This document shows positions 50,654 through 59,195 of a stretch of DNA of 64,000 nt, in pieces (within the stretch, counting starts at the first letter, position 1; the number at the start of each line of letters is the position of its first letter). The stretch lies in contig NZ_CP115396.1 of assembly GCF_027625995.1 (NCBI RefSeq), positions 3,162,001 to 3,226,000 of the forward strand, given 5' to 3'. Under the pieces are notes generated by a model that ran no database searches, had not been told where the DNA came from, and saw only the letters and a program-made list of their open reading frames with translations. Both the position numbers and the translations under genes were made by a program. This DNA is from Hymenobacter yonginensis (lineage in GTDB: Bacteria; Bacteroidota; Bacteroidia; Cytophagales; Hymenobacteraceae).

Positions 50654-51877
50654 CCGATTAAAGCGGACGTTGCCGTAGCGCACTTTGATGTTGACGTTGC
50701 TGGCGGCTGAGCGGCTGCGGCTGGCCACGCCGAAGGTACCCTGCATGTCGCTGGATGCCGGGCCACTTTCCTCGGCCTCTACCCGCACCAGCTTCTTGTC
50801 CACGAGCAGCTTGCCGTGCTGGGTGTTCACGTCGAAATTGAAGCCGGCGTCGTCGGCGAAGTTGAGCAGAATGGTGCTGTAGCCGCCGTCGAGGTTGATG
50901 ACGCGGAAGTTTTTGCCGGTGTTGCGCACCTCGAAGTTGGGGCAGTACTGCACCGTCATGTCGAGGCGGTCGGAGAGCTTGTCGATGCTGAAGCGGGAGT
51001 AGCCGGAGGTGCCGCGCAGGTTCTGCACCGTGCCCAGGGCCACGTCGCCGTACTTGCTGTGCACGGTCAGGTCCTGCACCGTCCCAATGTCGATATCCGA
51101 GTAGTTGTTGCGCAGATCCACCAGCAGGCCGGCATCCAGGCGCAGCCGCGAGTACGAGGCATCAATGCTGGCGCGCTTGGCGTACCCCACCGAGGCCTGC
51201 CCGTTGCCGACGCGCAGCAGGTTCTGCGGGCCGTCGAGGCGGCCGGTGCGCAGCGTGCCGTACTCCACGGCCAGTTCGGTGGCGCCGGTCAGGTCGCCGT
51301 TGATGCTCACGTCGCCGAAGGTGCTGAACACATGCAGCGGCGTGTTGCGCGGCACCCACACCGTGTAGTTCACCTCATAGAGCTTGGTGCGGCTCCAGCA
51401 GCCGTGCGGCATAGCGCCGAAGCGCGAATTAGCCGAAATACCGCCCGTGGTGGGGTCGTTTTCGAGCAGCTGCACCTGAATCATGTCCTGGAGCTGCTGG
51501 GCCTGGGTTTCGGTTTCGGCCCGCGTGATGATGTCCACGTCGGTGCGGATTTCCGGGCGGTTCCACACGTTCACGAGCACGCGGCCGTAGCGGGTATTGA
51601 GAGCAAACGGCTTGCCGTTGGCGGCGCTGAACGTGCGGCTCAGGCGGCGCGTCTTCTCCACGGCCGGGGCCGGCGTGGCCTCATCCTGCGGGCCCTGCGG
51701 CCCTTGCACACCCTGCCCTTCGGCCGGGCCGCCCTGCAGCGGCAGCGGCGCGGCCTCGGGGCCGGCCTGGTAGAAGTGCGCTTCCACCGACTGCGCGCGC
51801 ACGGCGCTGCAGCCGGCCAGCACCAAGCCACCCAGCAGTACCGCCTGGTTCAGAAGCTGGCGTAGGGGCTGGCTCAT
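50651..51877 (-). CDS. DUF4097-like surface beta-solenoid protein
   Basis: A 408-residue protein with a signal ending LAGCSAVRAQ (possible lipobox). A proline/glycine-rich linker (residues 30-70) is followed by a beta-solenoid-like array: FALNTRYGRVLVNVWNRPEIRTDVDIITRAETETQAQQL, VFSTFGDVSINGDLTGATELAVEYGTLRTGRLDG, NNYSDIDIGTVQDLTVHSKYGDVALGTVQNLRG, VDKKLVRVEAEE. The repeated strand pattern fits DUF4097/putative adhesin proteins. Overlaps the anti-sigma gene by ATGA, so it is the operon's effector output. Confidence 0.8.
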   Translation of the reverse strand: MSQPLRQLLNQAVLLGGLVLAGCSAVRAQSVEAHFYQAGPEAAPLPLQGGPAEGQGVQGPQGPQDEATPAPAVEKTRRLSRTFSAANGKPFALNTRYGRVLVNVWNRPEIRTDVDIITRAETETQAQQLQDMIQVQLLENDPTTGGISANSRFGAMPHGCWSRTKLYEVNYTVWVPRNTPLHVFSTFGDVSINGDLTGATELAVEYGTLRTGRLDGPQNLLRVGNGQASVGYAKRASIDASYSRLRLDAGLLVDLRNNYSDIDIGTVQDLTVHSKYGDVALGTVQNLRGTSGYSRFSIDKLSDRLDMTVQYCPNFEVRNTGKNFRVINLDGGYSTILLNFADDAGFNFDVNTQHGKLLVDKKLVRVEAEESGPASSDMQGTFGVASRSRSAASNVNIKVRYGNVRFNR

Positions 51878-52656
51878 GGCTGGGGCTGGTTGGTGGCGGC
51901 CGGCGTGCCCTGCGCCTGATACTCCTGCATCTGCTCCCGGGTGCGGGTTTGCTGGTTGAGGATGTCGAGGCGGATCTGCAGGTTGCGATTCATGGCATCG
52001 AGCACCACAGTGGGCTCGGGGTTGCGGTAGAGCTCCTGCTTGAGCTGCCGGTAGGTCGAGTCGAGGCCGGCCAGCTCGCGCTGCCAGTCGGCGGCGGCGC
52101 CGGCGGGCATGGCGGCTTCCAGCTTCTGCAGCTGGGCCTGGCGCTCTTCAATCTGCACGGCAAAGTAGCTTTCCATGCGGCGCACTTCCTGCGTGAGGCG
52201 CTGGGCCGGCGAGGCCGAGGCCGCCTCTGCTATCGGCTCGGCTTCAAAGCCAAAGGACAGGCCCGCTGGGCTTTCAATACCCGCAGCAGTGGCGGGCGGG
52301 GCCACAGTGGCCGTGGTGGCGGTCCAGGCACCGGAGTGGCTGTTGGTGTTGCTCCAGATGGCGCCGAGGCCGGCCAGCAGCAACGCGGCGGTGGCGGCAG
52401 CCATGGCCGGGCGCGGCAACCAGGTGGCGCGGCGGGCGGCGGGGGCAGGAGTGGCAGGGGCTTCGGCCGCCGGGTGCAGGCGCACCACCCGCAGCGGAGC
52501 AGGCTCCTCGTCGGGCGTGGCGGTAGCAGGGGCAGCGGCGGAATCCGCCAGCTGCGCCTCAATGGCGTCCCACAAGTCCGGGCGCGGCTCAAACACGTCG
52601 AAGTCGGCGCGGTGCCGCTCAACGAAATTTTCCAGTCCGGTTTCTTTGTCGTTCAT
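51874..52656 (-). CDS. Anti-sigma-factor-like membrane protein
   Basis: A 260-residue protein with a single TM helix (AMAAATAALLLAGLGAIW, about 84-102). The cytoplasmic N-terminus (ENFVERHRADFDVFEPRPDLWDAIEAQL) resembles the anti-sigma DF..E.p....W..I... segment in Bacteroidota operons. The periplasmic C-terminus is helical (TQEVRRMESYFAVQIEERQAQLQKLEAAM). No zinc-binding HxxxCxxC motif. It sits between the ECF sigma gene and the adhesin-like gene, with ATGA overlap to the latter. Confidence 0.75.
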   Translation of the reverse strand: MNDKETGLENFVERHRADFDVFEPRPDLWDAIEAQLADSAAAPATATPDEEPAPLRVVRLHPAAEAPATPAPAARRATWLPRPAMAAATAALLLAGLGAIWSNTNSHSGAWTATTATVAPPATAAGIESPAGLSFGFEAEPIAEAASASPAQRLTQEVRRMESYFAVQIEERQAQLQKLEAAMPAGAAADWQRELAGLDSTYRQLKQELYRNPEPTVVLDAMNRNLQIRLDILNQQTRTREQMQEYQAQGTPAATNQPQP

Positions 52657-52742
52657 GTTCGGGGTGGTACTAGGGGCACTATGGGGTTCTGCAGCTGCCC
52701 AAGGGCATTGTCAGAGGGGAAAAGCAAAGCAGGTAGGTGGTA

Positions 52743-53315
52743 TCAGGCCGTGAGGCCGCGCTGGCTGGCCAGTTCCAGCAGTTTCTTGCGGGCCCGGCTG
52801 TACTGCGACTTCGACGTAGACTCCGTGATGCCTAGAATGCCGGCTATTTCGGCGTGGTCATAGCCTTCGAGCAAATACAGAGTCAGCACCACGCGGTAGC
52901 CGTCGGGCAGCTCCTGCACGCAGCGGCGCACCACGTCGGCGCGCCAGTGGGTTTCGTCGCTGTCGGCGGCGTAGTCGGACGGCTCAGGGCCGGCGGCGGC
53001 ATCGTGCTGCTCGCCCAGCGGCACCAGCTGCAGGCGCCGGTTGCGCAGGCAGTTGATGCTTTTGTTGATGACGATGCGCTTCAGCCAAGAGCCAAACGAC
53101 GAGTCGCCTTTGTAGCTGTGCAGCTCCCGAAACGCACTCAGGAAGGCTTCCTGCAGCACATCTTCGGCCTCTGCGTAGTTGCCGGTGATGCGTAGCGAGG
53201 CGTTGAACATGGCCTTGGAGTAGCGCTTGTATATCTCGGCCTGGGCCCGCCGGTCGCCCAGGCGGCACCGCTCTACCAGCGGGGCGTTGATATCGGTATA
53301 AGCAAAAGCTTCCAT
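52743..53315 (-). CDS. ECF-type RNA polymerase sigma factor
   Basis: A 190-residue ECF sigma-70. Region 2 (about 15-80) has VERCRLGDRRAQAEIYKRYSKAMFNASLRITGNYAEAEDVLQEAFLSAFRELHSYKGDSSFGSWLKRIVINKSINCLRN. Region 4 (about 125-185) has VVRRCVQELPDGYRVVLTLYLLEGYDHAEIAGILGITESTSKSQYSRARKKLLEL. The start ATG 53315 fits the family; the longer upstream frame is rejected. It drives the operon and is held in check by the membrane protein downstream. Confidence 0.95.
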   Translation of the reverse strand: MEAFAYTDINAPLVERCRLGDRRAQAEIYKRYSKAMFNASLRITGNYAEAEDVLQEAFLSAFRELHSYKGDSSFGSWLKRIVINKSINCLRNRRLQLVPLGEQHDAAAGPEPSDYAADSDETHWRADVVRRCVQELPDGYRVVLTLYLLEGYDHAEIAGILGITESTSKSQYSRARKKLLELASQRGLTA

Positions 53316-53463
53316 AAGCGAAAAGCGGAAGGTGAAACAGGCGAAAGTCAGCGAATATCCGACTTTCCAAGCGAAGCTGCTACATGCTGGAGGGCAAGCA
53401 GGTGAAAGACAGCCGCGTGGTGCCAGGGTTGCACCTGTCCGCCAACATTGCCGCCCGGCGCGG

Positions 53464-53471
53464 TATGTTTG
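53464..53471 (+). promoter_or_regulatory. -7 promoter element (TATGTTTG) of the lipoprotein gene
   Basis: Matches TAnnTTTG, 45 bp before ATG 53517. Confidence 0.55.
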
Positions 53472-53516
53472 CAACTGCCTTATCTGCTATTCTTTCCGTT
53501 AAGCTATTCTGCCCAC

Positions 53517-54032
53517 ATGAAGTTTCTTCCATTCCTGTTTTTTGCCGCTACCGCCCTCGTCGCCTGTAAAAAGGACACCGACGCCCCCGCCATCGACTTC
53601 GGCCCCAACGGTGGCATCACTATGCGCGACAAGTTCGATAACCCCCAAGGCACTATCGACTCCACCGACTGGACACTGGACGGCATCTGGAATCAGCAGG
53701 AGCAGGATCTGTTCAAGGACTTGGGGCTGGATCTGAACGTCGCTGCCAGCGGCACGATGTCCCTGCTCAGCGCCTACCCCAATCCGGTAGCCTCCCAAGT
53801 AGTGTTCGAATACGAAACGCCGCTAGCCGTGACGTGCAGCTTTGTGATAGTGGATGACAAGTATCGGGTGATCAAACCGTTGAAAACATCCATTGTGCAA
53901 ACCAATACCGGCTTTTACTTCGATATGAGCCAGGACTTTCCACCAGGCAAGCGCTACCGGCTTTATTACGTGTTCCAGAACGGCTCAACGCTCTACTACA
54001 AAGGCCACGGCGACATCAAAGTCGGGATGTAG
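53517..54032 (+). CDS. Hypothetical lipoprotein (171 aa)
   Basis: A 171-residue lipoprotein with signal MKFLPFLFFAATALVAC and an acidic, Ser/Pro-rich start (KKDTDAPAIDFGPNGG). The remainder has FDNPQGTIDSTDWTLDG, LSAYPNPVASQVVFEY and KRYRLYYVFQNGSTLYYKGHGD; no known domain recognised. The stretch SAYPNPVASQVVFEYETP is like the Por secretion C-terminal tail motif (YPNPA...), so it could hold an immunoglobulin-like or T9SS-like fold, but the protein lacks the usual end. Its TAG stop is part of a REP arm. Confidence 0.65.
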   Translation: MKFLPFLFFAATALVACKKDTDAPAIDFGPNGGITMRDKFDNPQGTIDSTDWTLDGIWNQQEQDLFKDLGLDLNVAASGTMSLLSAYPNPVASQVVFEYETPLAVTCSFVIVDDKYRVIKPLKTSIVQTNTGFYFDMSQDFPPGKRYRLYYVFQNGSTLYYKGHGDIKVGM

Positions 54033-54155
54033 CATAGGCTTCAGCCTGTGCCGACTTGCACTTCGAGTAAAAGCAAAAGGCCGCCATCTGGTTGATGGCG
54101 GCCTTTTGCTTTGTGTAACTACGCAGTCTGGCACAGGCTGAAGCCTATGCTACAT
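54028..54155. repeat. 26-bp perfect inverted repeat (TAGCATAGGCTTCAGCC family) around a terminator
   Basis: Arms 54028-54053 (ATGTAGCATAGGCTTCAGCC..) and 54130-54155 are perfect complements. A strong terminator hairpin (54066-54112) sits between them. The left arm contains the TAG stop of the lipoprotein gene; the right arm ends 5 bp from the ALDH gene's stop. Confidence 0.95.
54066..54112. terminator. Bidirectional terminator
   Basis: Stem AGCAAAAGGCCGCCATC / GATGGCGGCCTTTTGCT with A and T tracts on both sides, between convergent genes. Confidence 0.92.
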
Positions 54156-54159
54156 GCAG

Positions 54160-55758
54160 CTAGAAATCAAACTTGATACCCTGGGCCAGCGGGAGCTGGG
54201 TGCTGTAGTTGATAGTGTTGGTCTGGCGGCGCATGTACACGCGCCACGCGTCGGAGCCCGACTCGCGGCCGCCGCCGGTTTCCTTCTCGCCACCGAATGC
54301 GCCGCCGATTTCGGCACCGCTCGTGCCGATGTTCACGTTGGCAATGCCGCAGTCGGAGCCGGTGTGGGCCAGGAAGGCTTCGGCCTCGCGCATGTTCAGC
54401 GTGAAGATGCTCGACGAGAGGCCCTGGCGCACGCCGTTCTGGATAGCAATGGCGTTTTCCACGTCGCCGCTATACTTAATCAGGTACAGAATGGGCGCGA
54501 AGGTTTCTTCCTGCACGGTGTGGTAGGCGTTGTCGGCCTCCACCAGCGCGGGCGTCACGTAGGTGCCGGTTTCATAGCCGGCGCCGCTCAGCACCTCACC
54601 GCCGATGAGCAGCTTGCCGCCTTCCTTCTGCACGGCTTCGAGGGCTTTGGTGAAGGCTTGCACGGCGTCCGTGTCGATGAGCGGACCCACCAGTTTGCCG
54701 TCCTGCAGCGGGTGGCCGATGGGCAGGTTGGGGTAGATTTTCAGCAAGCGGGCCTTCACATCCTCAAAAATAGACTCGTGGATGATGACGCGGCGGGTAG
54801 TGGTGCAGCGCTGCCCAGCCGTACCCACGGCCCCGAACACGATGGCGCGGATGGCAATTTCAAGGTCGGCGTGCTGGGTGAGGATGATGGCGTTGTTGCC
54901 GCCCAGCTCCAGCAGCGCGCGGCCCAGGCGGGCGCCCACCACTTCGCCTACCTTCTTGCCCATGCGGGTGCTGCCCGTGGCCGACACCAGTGGCACGCGG
55001 CCGTCGGCGGCCATGGCCGCCCCAATCTCGGCGTCGCCGATAACCAGGTTGAAGATGCCTTCGGGCAGCTCGTTTTCGCGCAGCACGTCCTGGATGATGT
55101 GCTGCACGGCCACGGCCACCAGCGGCGTCTTCTCCGAGGGCTTCCAGATGCAGACGTCGCCACAGACGGCGGCCAGCATGGCGTTCCAGCTCCACACGGC
55201 CACCGGGAAGTTGAAGGCCGAGATGATGCCCACCACGCCCAGCGGGTGGTATTGCTCGTACATGCGGTGCGCCGGGCGCTCCGAGTGCATCGTGAAGCCG
55301 TGCAGTTGGCGCGAGAGGCCCACCGCAAAGTCGCAGATGTCAATCATTTCCTGCACTTCGCCAAGGCCTTCCTGCAGGATTTTGCCCATTTCGTAGCTCA
55401 CCAGCTTGCCCAGCGGCTCCTTGAACTCGCGCAGCTTGTTGCCAATCTGGCGCACAATTTCGCCGCGCTTGGGGGCCGGCACGGTGCGCCAGGTCAGGAA
55501 GGCTTCCTGGGCCTTCTGCACCACCTGCTCGTAGTCGGCGGCGGTGGCAAACGTAACGCTGCCAATGAGCTTGCCGTCGGTGGGCGAGTGGATGGCGCGG
55601 GTCTGGGCATTGCCCTGGCCGCCCCACACAAGGCCGGTGCTCCAGGCGGCGTTGGTGGCTTCTACGCCCAACTCGCGCAGCACCTGCCGGATGCCGTGGT
55701 GGTCGTGGTCCTGTACGTCGGTGCCGGTGGCGGTAGCTTCTTCGAGGGCTTGTTTCAT
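54160..55758 (-). CDS. ALDH7-type aldehyde dehydrogenase (amino-adipic semialdehyde type)
   Basis: A 532-residue aldehyde dehydrogenase. Motifs include TNAAWSTGLVWGGQGNAQTRAIHSPTDGKLIG at the start, AWSWNAMLAAVCGDVCIWKPSEKTPLVA (cofactor region), GSTRMGKKVGEVVG, LLELGGNNAIIL (catalytic Glu) and GTAGQRCTTTRR with nucleophile Cys318. The GGNNAI and QRCTTTRR forms are typical of the ALDH7/AmaB group, which oxidise alpha-aminoadipic semialdehyde/piperideine-6-carboxylate in lysine breakdown. An N-terminal extension (EATATGTDVQDHDHHG) is unusual. No lysine pathway neighbours are seen, so the substrate remains open. Confidence 0.88.
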   Translation of the reverse strand: MKQALEEATATGTDVQDHDHHGIRQVLRELGVEATNAAWSTGLVWGGQGNAQTRAIHSPTDGKLIGSVTFATAADYEQVVQKAQEAFLTWRTVPAPKRGEIVRQIGNKLREFKEPLGKLVSYEMGKILQEGLGEVQEMIDICDFAVGLSRQLHGFTMHSERPAHRMYEQYHPLGVVGIISAFNFPVAVWSWNAMLAAVCGDVCIWKPSEKTPLVAVAVQHIIQDVLRENELPEGIFNLVIGDAEIGAAMAADGRVPLVSATGSTRMGKKVGEVVGARLGRALLELGGNNAIILTQHADLEIAIRAIVFGAVGTAGQRCTTTRRVIIHESIFEDVKARLLKIYPNLPIGHPLQDGKLVGPLIDTDAVQAFTKALEAVQKEGGKLLIGGEVLSGAGYETGTYVTPALVEADNAYHTVQEETFAPILYLIKYSGDVENAIAIQNGVRQGLSSSIFTLNMREAEAFLAHTGSDCGIANVNIGTSGAEIGGAFGGEKETGGGRESGSDAWRVYMRRQTNTINYSTQLPLAQGIKFDF

Positions 55759-55795
55759 GAGAAAGGTTGGGTGGGAAATGCGGATTGGTATTCAG

Positions 55796-55803
55796 CAAAT
55801 CTA
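55796..55803 (-). promoter_or_regulatory. -7 promoter element (TAGATTTG, minus strand) of the ALDH gene
   Basis: Reads CAAATCTA on the plus strand, 38 bp upstream of the ALDH start. Confidence 0.6.
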
Positions 55804-55861
55804 ATGAATTGGCGCGGGGGCTACTATTTCCCGCGTCCCGCGTTACCGGGTTTCAACGCAA

Positions 55862-55895
55862 AAAAGCTCCTGCTACGAGTGTAGCAGGAGCTTTT
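55862..55895. terminator. Terminator of the HtrA gene
   Basis: Stem AAAAGCTCCTGCTAC / GTAGCAGGAGCTTTT with T tracts on both strands, in the gap between HtrA (upstream) and ALDH (downstream). Confidence 0.85.
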
Positions 55896-55914
55896 CAGAT
55901 ATTTCCGGCCGCTG

Positions 55915-55948
55915 GAATCCTCAGATTCCTCGCTTGGCTCAGAATGAA
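55915..55948. repeat. Degenerate copy of the CATTCCGAG-type repeat
   Basis: AGATTCCTCGCTTGGCTCAG followed by AATGA resembles one arm of the 20.6-kb element (AGATTCCTCGCTCCGCTCGG then AATGA) with several changes. It lies immediately at the HtrA stop; no partner arm seen. Confidence 0.6.
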
Positions 55949-55950
55949 GG

Positions 55951-57456
55951 CTACTCGGCCTGCCCGATGGGGTAGTAGGCTTTGCGGCCGTCGGGGTACA
56001 CGCCTTCTACCAGCGCGCCCTGGCTTTCCTTGGCGGCTTCCAGGTACTGGGCCACGTCCTGGGGCTTGCTCACCTTGTTCTTGTCGATGCGGGTGATGAT
56101 GAAGCCGTCGGCAATGCCGGTTTCGCGGAAGTTGGAGCCCTGGATGCCGCTGATTTTCGCGCCGCCTTCCAGGCCCAGCTTGTTCATTTCCTGCTTGCTC
56201 ACCGGGGCCAGCGTAGCGCCTTCATACTTGATAACCTTGGCCAGCTCTTCCCGAATAATGTCGGTGGTGCCGGTGGAGTTGCGCAGCGTAGCCGAGGCAG
56301 TGCGCGTGTCGGAGCCGCGGAGGTAGGTCACCTTGATTTTGTCGCCGGGGCGGAAGCGGGCTACCTGCTCCTGCAGCTGCGACGAGGTGTTCACCTTGGC
56401 GCCGTTGATTTCCGTGATGATGTCACCTTCCTTCAGGCCAGCATCAGCGGCTGAGCTGTTTTTGCTCAAACCCATCACGTACACGCCGCTCAGCGTGTTG
56501 AGCTTCTTCTCAGAAGCCAGCTGCGCGTCTACCTCCCGGATCTGCACGCCCAGCAGGGCGCGCTGCACCACTTTATATTTAAGCAGGTCATCAATCACCT
56601 TGCTCACGATGGAGCTGGGCACGGCGAAAGAGTACCCCACAAACGAGCCCGTCTGCGAGGCAATGGCCGAGTTGATGCCGATCAGGTCGCCGTTGAGGTT
56701 CACGAGCGCGCCGCCCGAGTTGCCGGGGTTTACCACAGCATCGGTTTGCAGGAAGCTCTCGATGCCCATACCCTGCTGGTCGCGCAGGATGTTGATGTTG
56801 CGGCCCTTGGCCGAGATGATGCCGGCCGTGACAGTGGAGTTCAGGTTGAAGGGGTTGCCCACGGCCAGTACCCACTCCCCTACCTTCACCTGGTCGGAGT
56901 TGCCGTAGCGAATAAAGGGCAGGTTGTCGGCTTTCACCTTGAGCAGCGCCAGGTCGGTGGTGGGGTCAGTGCCCACCAGCTCGGCCTCGAACTTGCGCTT
57001 GTCGTCCATCACCACCTCAATCTTGTCGGCCTTATCAATCACGTGGTTGTTGGTGACGATGTAGCCGTTGGCGGCGATGATAACGCCCGAGCCGGAGCCC
57101 TGCTGCGGCCCGCGCTGGGGCTGCTGGTACTGCTCGAACTCGTCGCCGAAGAACTGGCGTAGGAAGGGGTCCATGCGGGCACTGCCGCCGCCCTGGCCCG
57201 CTTTGGGCGCGTACTCCGTCATTACGTGCACCACGGCCGGCGTCACGGACGCCGCGGCCGCCGTGAAGTTGAGGCCTTCGGGCACCACGTAGTTGCTGCT
57301 GCGCAGCTCACTCGTGTACCGAACATTGGGGTCAGCCGCAATAGCCTGGGGCGCGTTGGGGCGCTCTGGCTCCAGCAGCTTGTACCCACCCACTGCCACG
57401 CCCCCGCCAAGTACAGCGGAACCGAGCAGACCGAGCATCATTTGTTTTGCTTGCAT
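55951..57456 (-). CDS. HtrA/DegP-type serine endopeptidase
   Basis: A 501-residue periplasmic protease/chaperone. N-terminal anchor (LLGSAVLGGGVAVGGYKLL, possible uncleaved). The trypsin-like domain has TNNHVID with His138, TTDLALLKV (Asp, near 168) and PGNSGGAL with Ser247, an intact triad. Two PDZ domains follow: about 300-390 (LLGVQIREVDAQLAS, GVYVMGLSKNSSAADAGLKEGDIITEING) and about 400-501 (EMNKLGLEGGAKISGIQGS.., GFIITRIDKNKVSKPQDVAQYLE). Degrades misfolded envelope proteins under stress. Confidence 0.95.
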   Translation of the reverse strand: MQAKQMMLGLLGSAVLGGGVAVGGYKLLEPERPNAPQAIAADPNVRYTSELRSSNYVVPEGLNFTAAAASVTPAVVHVMTEYAPKAGQGGGSARMDPFLRQFFGDEFEQYQQPQRGPQQGSGSGVIIAANGYIVTNNHVIDKADKIEVVMDDKRKFEAELVGTDPTTDLALLKVKADNLPFIRYGNSDQVKVGEWVLAVGNPFNLNSTVTAGIISAKGRNINILRDQQGMGIESFLQTDAVVNPGNSGGALVNLNGDLIGINSAIASQTGSFVGYSFAVPSSIVSKVIDDLLKYKVVQRALLGVQIREVDAQLASEKKLNTLSGVYVMGLSKNSSAADAGLKEGDIITEINGAKVNTSSQLQEQVARFRPGDKIKVTYLRGSDTRTASATLRNSTGTTDIIREELAKVIKYEGATLAPVSKQEMNKLGLEGGAKISGIQGSNFRETGIADGFIITRIDKNKVSKPQDVAQYLEAAKESQGALVEGVYPDGRKAYYPIGQAE

Positions 57457-57665
57457 GGGTAAGAACAGTGAAAGAAGGGAAAAAGAGGAGAACCGAATTT
57501 AGGAAAGTGTGCGTGAACCAACAATGAAGCGGGCTTATGCAACGAAAGATGCGCGCCCGGCAGTATGAGGTTGCATCCAGCAGCCGAGCCGGGGCTTTTA
57601 GTCGACAAAACTGCCCACGGTGTCTGCCACTTTCCGCTGTCTACTCTAGCAACACGCGGGCCAAC

Positions 57666-57695
57666 AAAAAAGGCACCCGTCTGGATGCCTTTTTT
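57666..57695. terminator. Terminator after the Hsp20 gene
   Basis: Stem AAAAAAGGCA / TGCCTTTTTT, with an inner CC/GG pair, about 16 bp past the Hsp20 stop (minus strand); works either way. Confidence 0.8.
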
Positions 57696-57711
57696 GCAGA
57701 ACTCGCAGTGC

Positions 57712-58155
57712 CTAGCGCACTTCGATGTGATGTTTCGTCACTTTTTTGCTGTCAAAAGGCAGCTGCACGCGCAGAATGCCATCGGTCAGCTCGGCGTTGA
57801 TGGCCGTTACGTCGACGGTGTCGGGCAGGCGGAAGCTACGGGTGAAGCTGCCGTAGCCGGTTTCGGTGCGGTGGAACTTCGGGGCGTTTTCGGCGGCCTC
57901 CGGCGCCTTCCGCTCGCCGCTGATGACGAGCTGGCCTTCCTGGAAATCGATATTGACGGCGTCTTTCGCTACGCCCGGCAGCGCCAGGTGCAGCTCGAAG
58001 CCGGCTTCGCTTTCCAGCACGTCGGCGGCCGGCGCGAAGGATTTGGAGGGTTGGTTCACGGCCGGCAGCGTGTCGCGCAGCATGTCGCTGAGCACGGCAT
58101 TGAAGGCACGCGAAGGACGGAGAGCGGGGCGGTTGTTATACAGCAGAGTTGCCAT
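57712..58155 (-). CDS. Hsp20/alpha-crystallin small heat shock protein
   Basis: A 147-residue sHsp. The ACD (about 50-130) has PAADVLESEAGFELHLALPGVAKDAVNIDFQEGQLVISGERK and YGSFTRSFRLPDTVDVTAINAELTDGILRVQLPF (A-x-x-x-n-G-v-L motif, as AELTDGILRV). The C-terminal end (KKVTKHHIEVR) has a single I-E-V, the usual small ending of Bacteroidota members. Binds unfolding proteins to prevent aggregation. It lies near HtrA but is a separate unit. Start ATG 58155 begins MATLLYNN. Confidence 0.95.
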   Translation of the reverse strand: MATLLYNNRPALRPSRAFNAVLSDMLRDTLPAVNQPSKSFAPAADVLESEAGFELHLALPGVAKDAVNIDFQEGQLVISGERKAPEAAENAPKFHRTETGYGSFTRSFRLPDTVDVTAINAELTDGILRVQLPFDSKKVTKHHIEVR

Positions 58156-58374
58156 GGTATGAGATGATGTAGTTGAGTCAGAAGTTGAATCTGTACCGTC
58201 AGGCACACCCTTACTCTATAAAATCCATACCAGTCGACTTTTAATGACAAAAAGGCATTAAAAGTATATTCGGCGAATTTCAGCCCTATTCATATTTCAA
58301 CAAATACCGGCCATACAACCCATCAAGCCTCCTTTCACCCCAATTCAACTCACGACAAAAAGTCACAAATCAAT

Positions 58375-59184
58375 TTAGTGCTGCGTTGGAAGCTGCCGGC
58401 GCTCGAACACGGAGCCGCCCTTGAAGAGGGTGAAGCGCAGATCCAGGCCCACGACCGGCGTGATGAGGTTGGTGCGGCCGCCGCCAGTGACGTTGCCGTT
58501 GGCATCGGTTTGCACCAATGCGTTGATGTAGGTGGTCTGCGACGCCACCCAGGGCGTGAAATCGAAATGCGGCGACACCCGCACGCCGATTTCGCCGCGC
58601 AGGTTGCCGAAGTCGATTACCCGCTCTTTCTCCTCCAGCTCGTCGCGCTGCAGGCGCAGATAGGCAGCAGCTTCGTAGGAGATGCGCGGGCGCAGGGCCA
58701 GGTTAGTGCCCAGCGGAAACACCCGGTCCAGGTCGAGGCGCAGGCGGGTGATGGCGCGGCTTTCGGCTCCCTCCTCGGTTGGCACGAAAACCTCTACGCC
58801 CAGCCGCTGCCGGAAATTGAAGCCGCCCAGCGTGTTCCAGTGCCGCACGAACAGTTCGGGCGTCAGATTGGTGTAGAGCCCGTTGCGGCTGCCGCCATCC
58901 CGCTCAACCTTATAAAAGTCGCTACGCAGCGTAGCGCCGCCGCTCCACTGCTCGTTCCAGAACCGCTCGTAGCCCAGGTTCAGGCCCACCTGTTCCAGGG
59001 TAGTGCCCTGAAAGGTGCCGGTGCTGATGGGCCCGCGCACGCCTAGCAGTATGTAGTCGTCGCCGGTCAGGGCCAGCTCGGCCTGTACCTCAGGCAGCAG
59101 CAGCGTGCTGCCCACGCTCCGGCGCTGGGCCGTGGCGGCGGTGGCAAGCAGACAGGTGGTGAGCAGTAGAACTTGGTGACGCAT
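58375..59184 (-). CDS. Outer-membrane beta-barrel protein, unknown function
   Basis: A 269-residue exported protein. Signal peptide (MRHQVLLLTTCLLATAATAQ). A barrel-like body: LALTGDDYILLGVRGPIS, LNLGYERFWNEQWSGGATLRSDFYKVER, LRPRISYEAAAYLRLQRDEL, VGLDLRFTLFKGGSVF. Likely about 12 strands. I do not recognise the family. Start ATG 59184; the longer upstream frame is rejected. A REP pair lies upstream in the gap to the M20 gene. Confidence 0.7.
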   Translation of the reverse strand: MRHQVLLLTTCLLATAATAQRRSVGSTLLLPEVQAELALTGDDYILLGVRGPISTGTFQGTTLEQVGLNLGYERFWNEQWSGGATLRSDFYKVERDGGSRNGLYTNLTPELFVRHWNTLGGFNFRQRLGVEVFVPTEEGAESRAITRLRLDLDRVFPLGTNLALRPRISYEAAAYLRLQRDELEEKERVIDFGNLRGEIGVRVSPHFDFTPWVASQTTYINALVQTDANGNVTGGGRTNLITPVVGLDLRFTLFKGGSVFERRQLPTQH

Positions 59185-59195
59185 AAAAAAACAGC

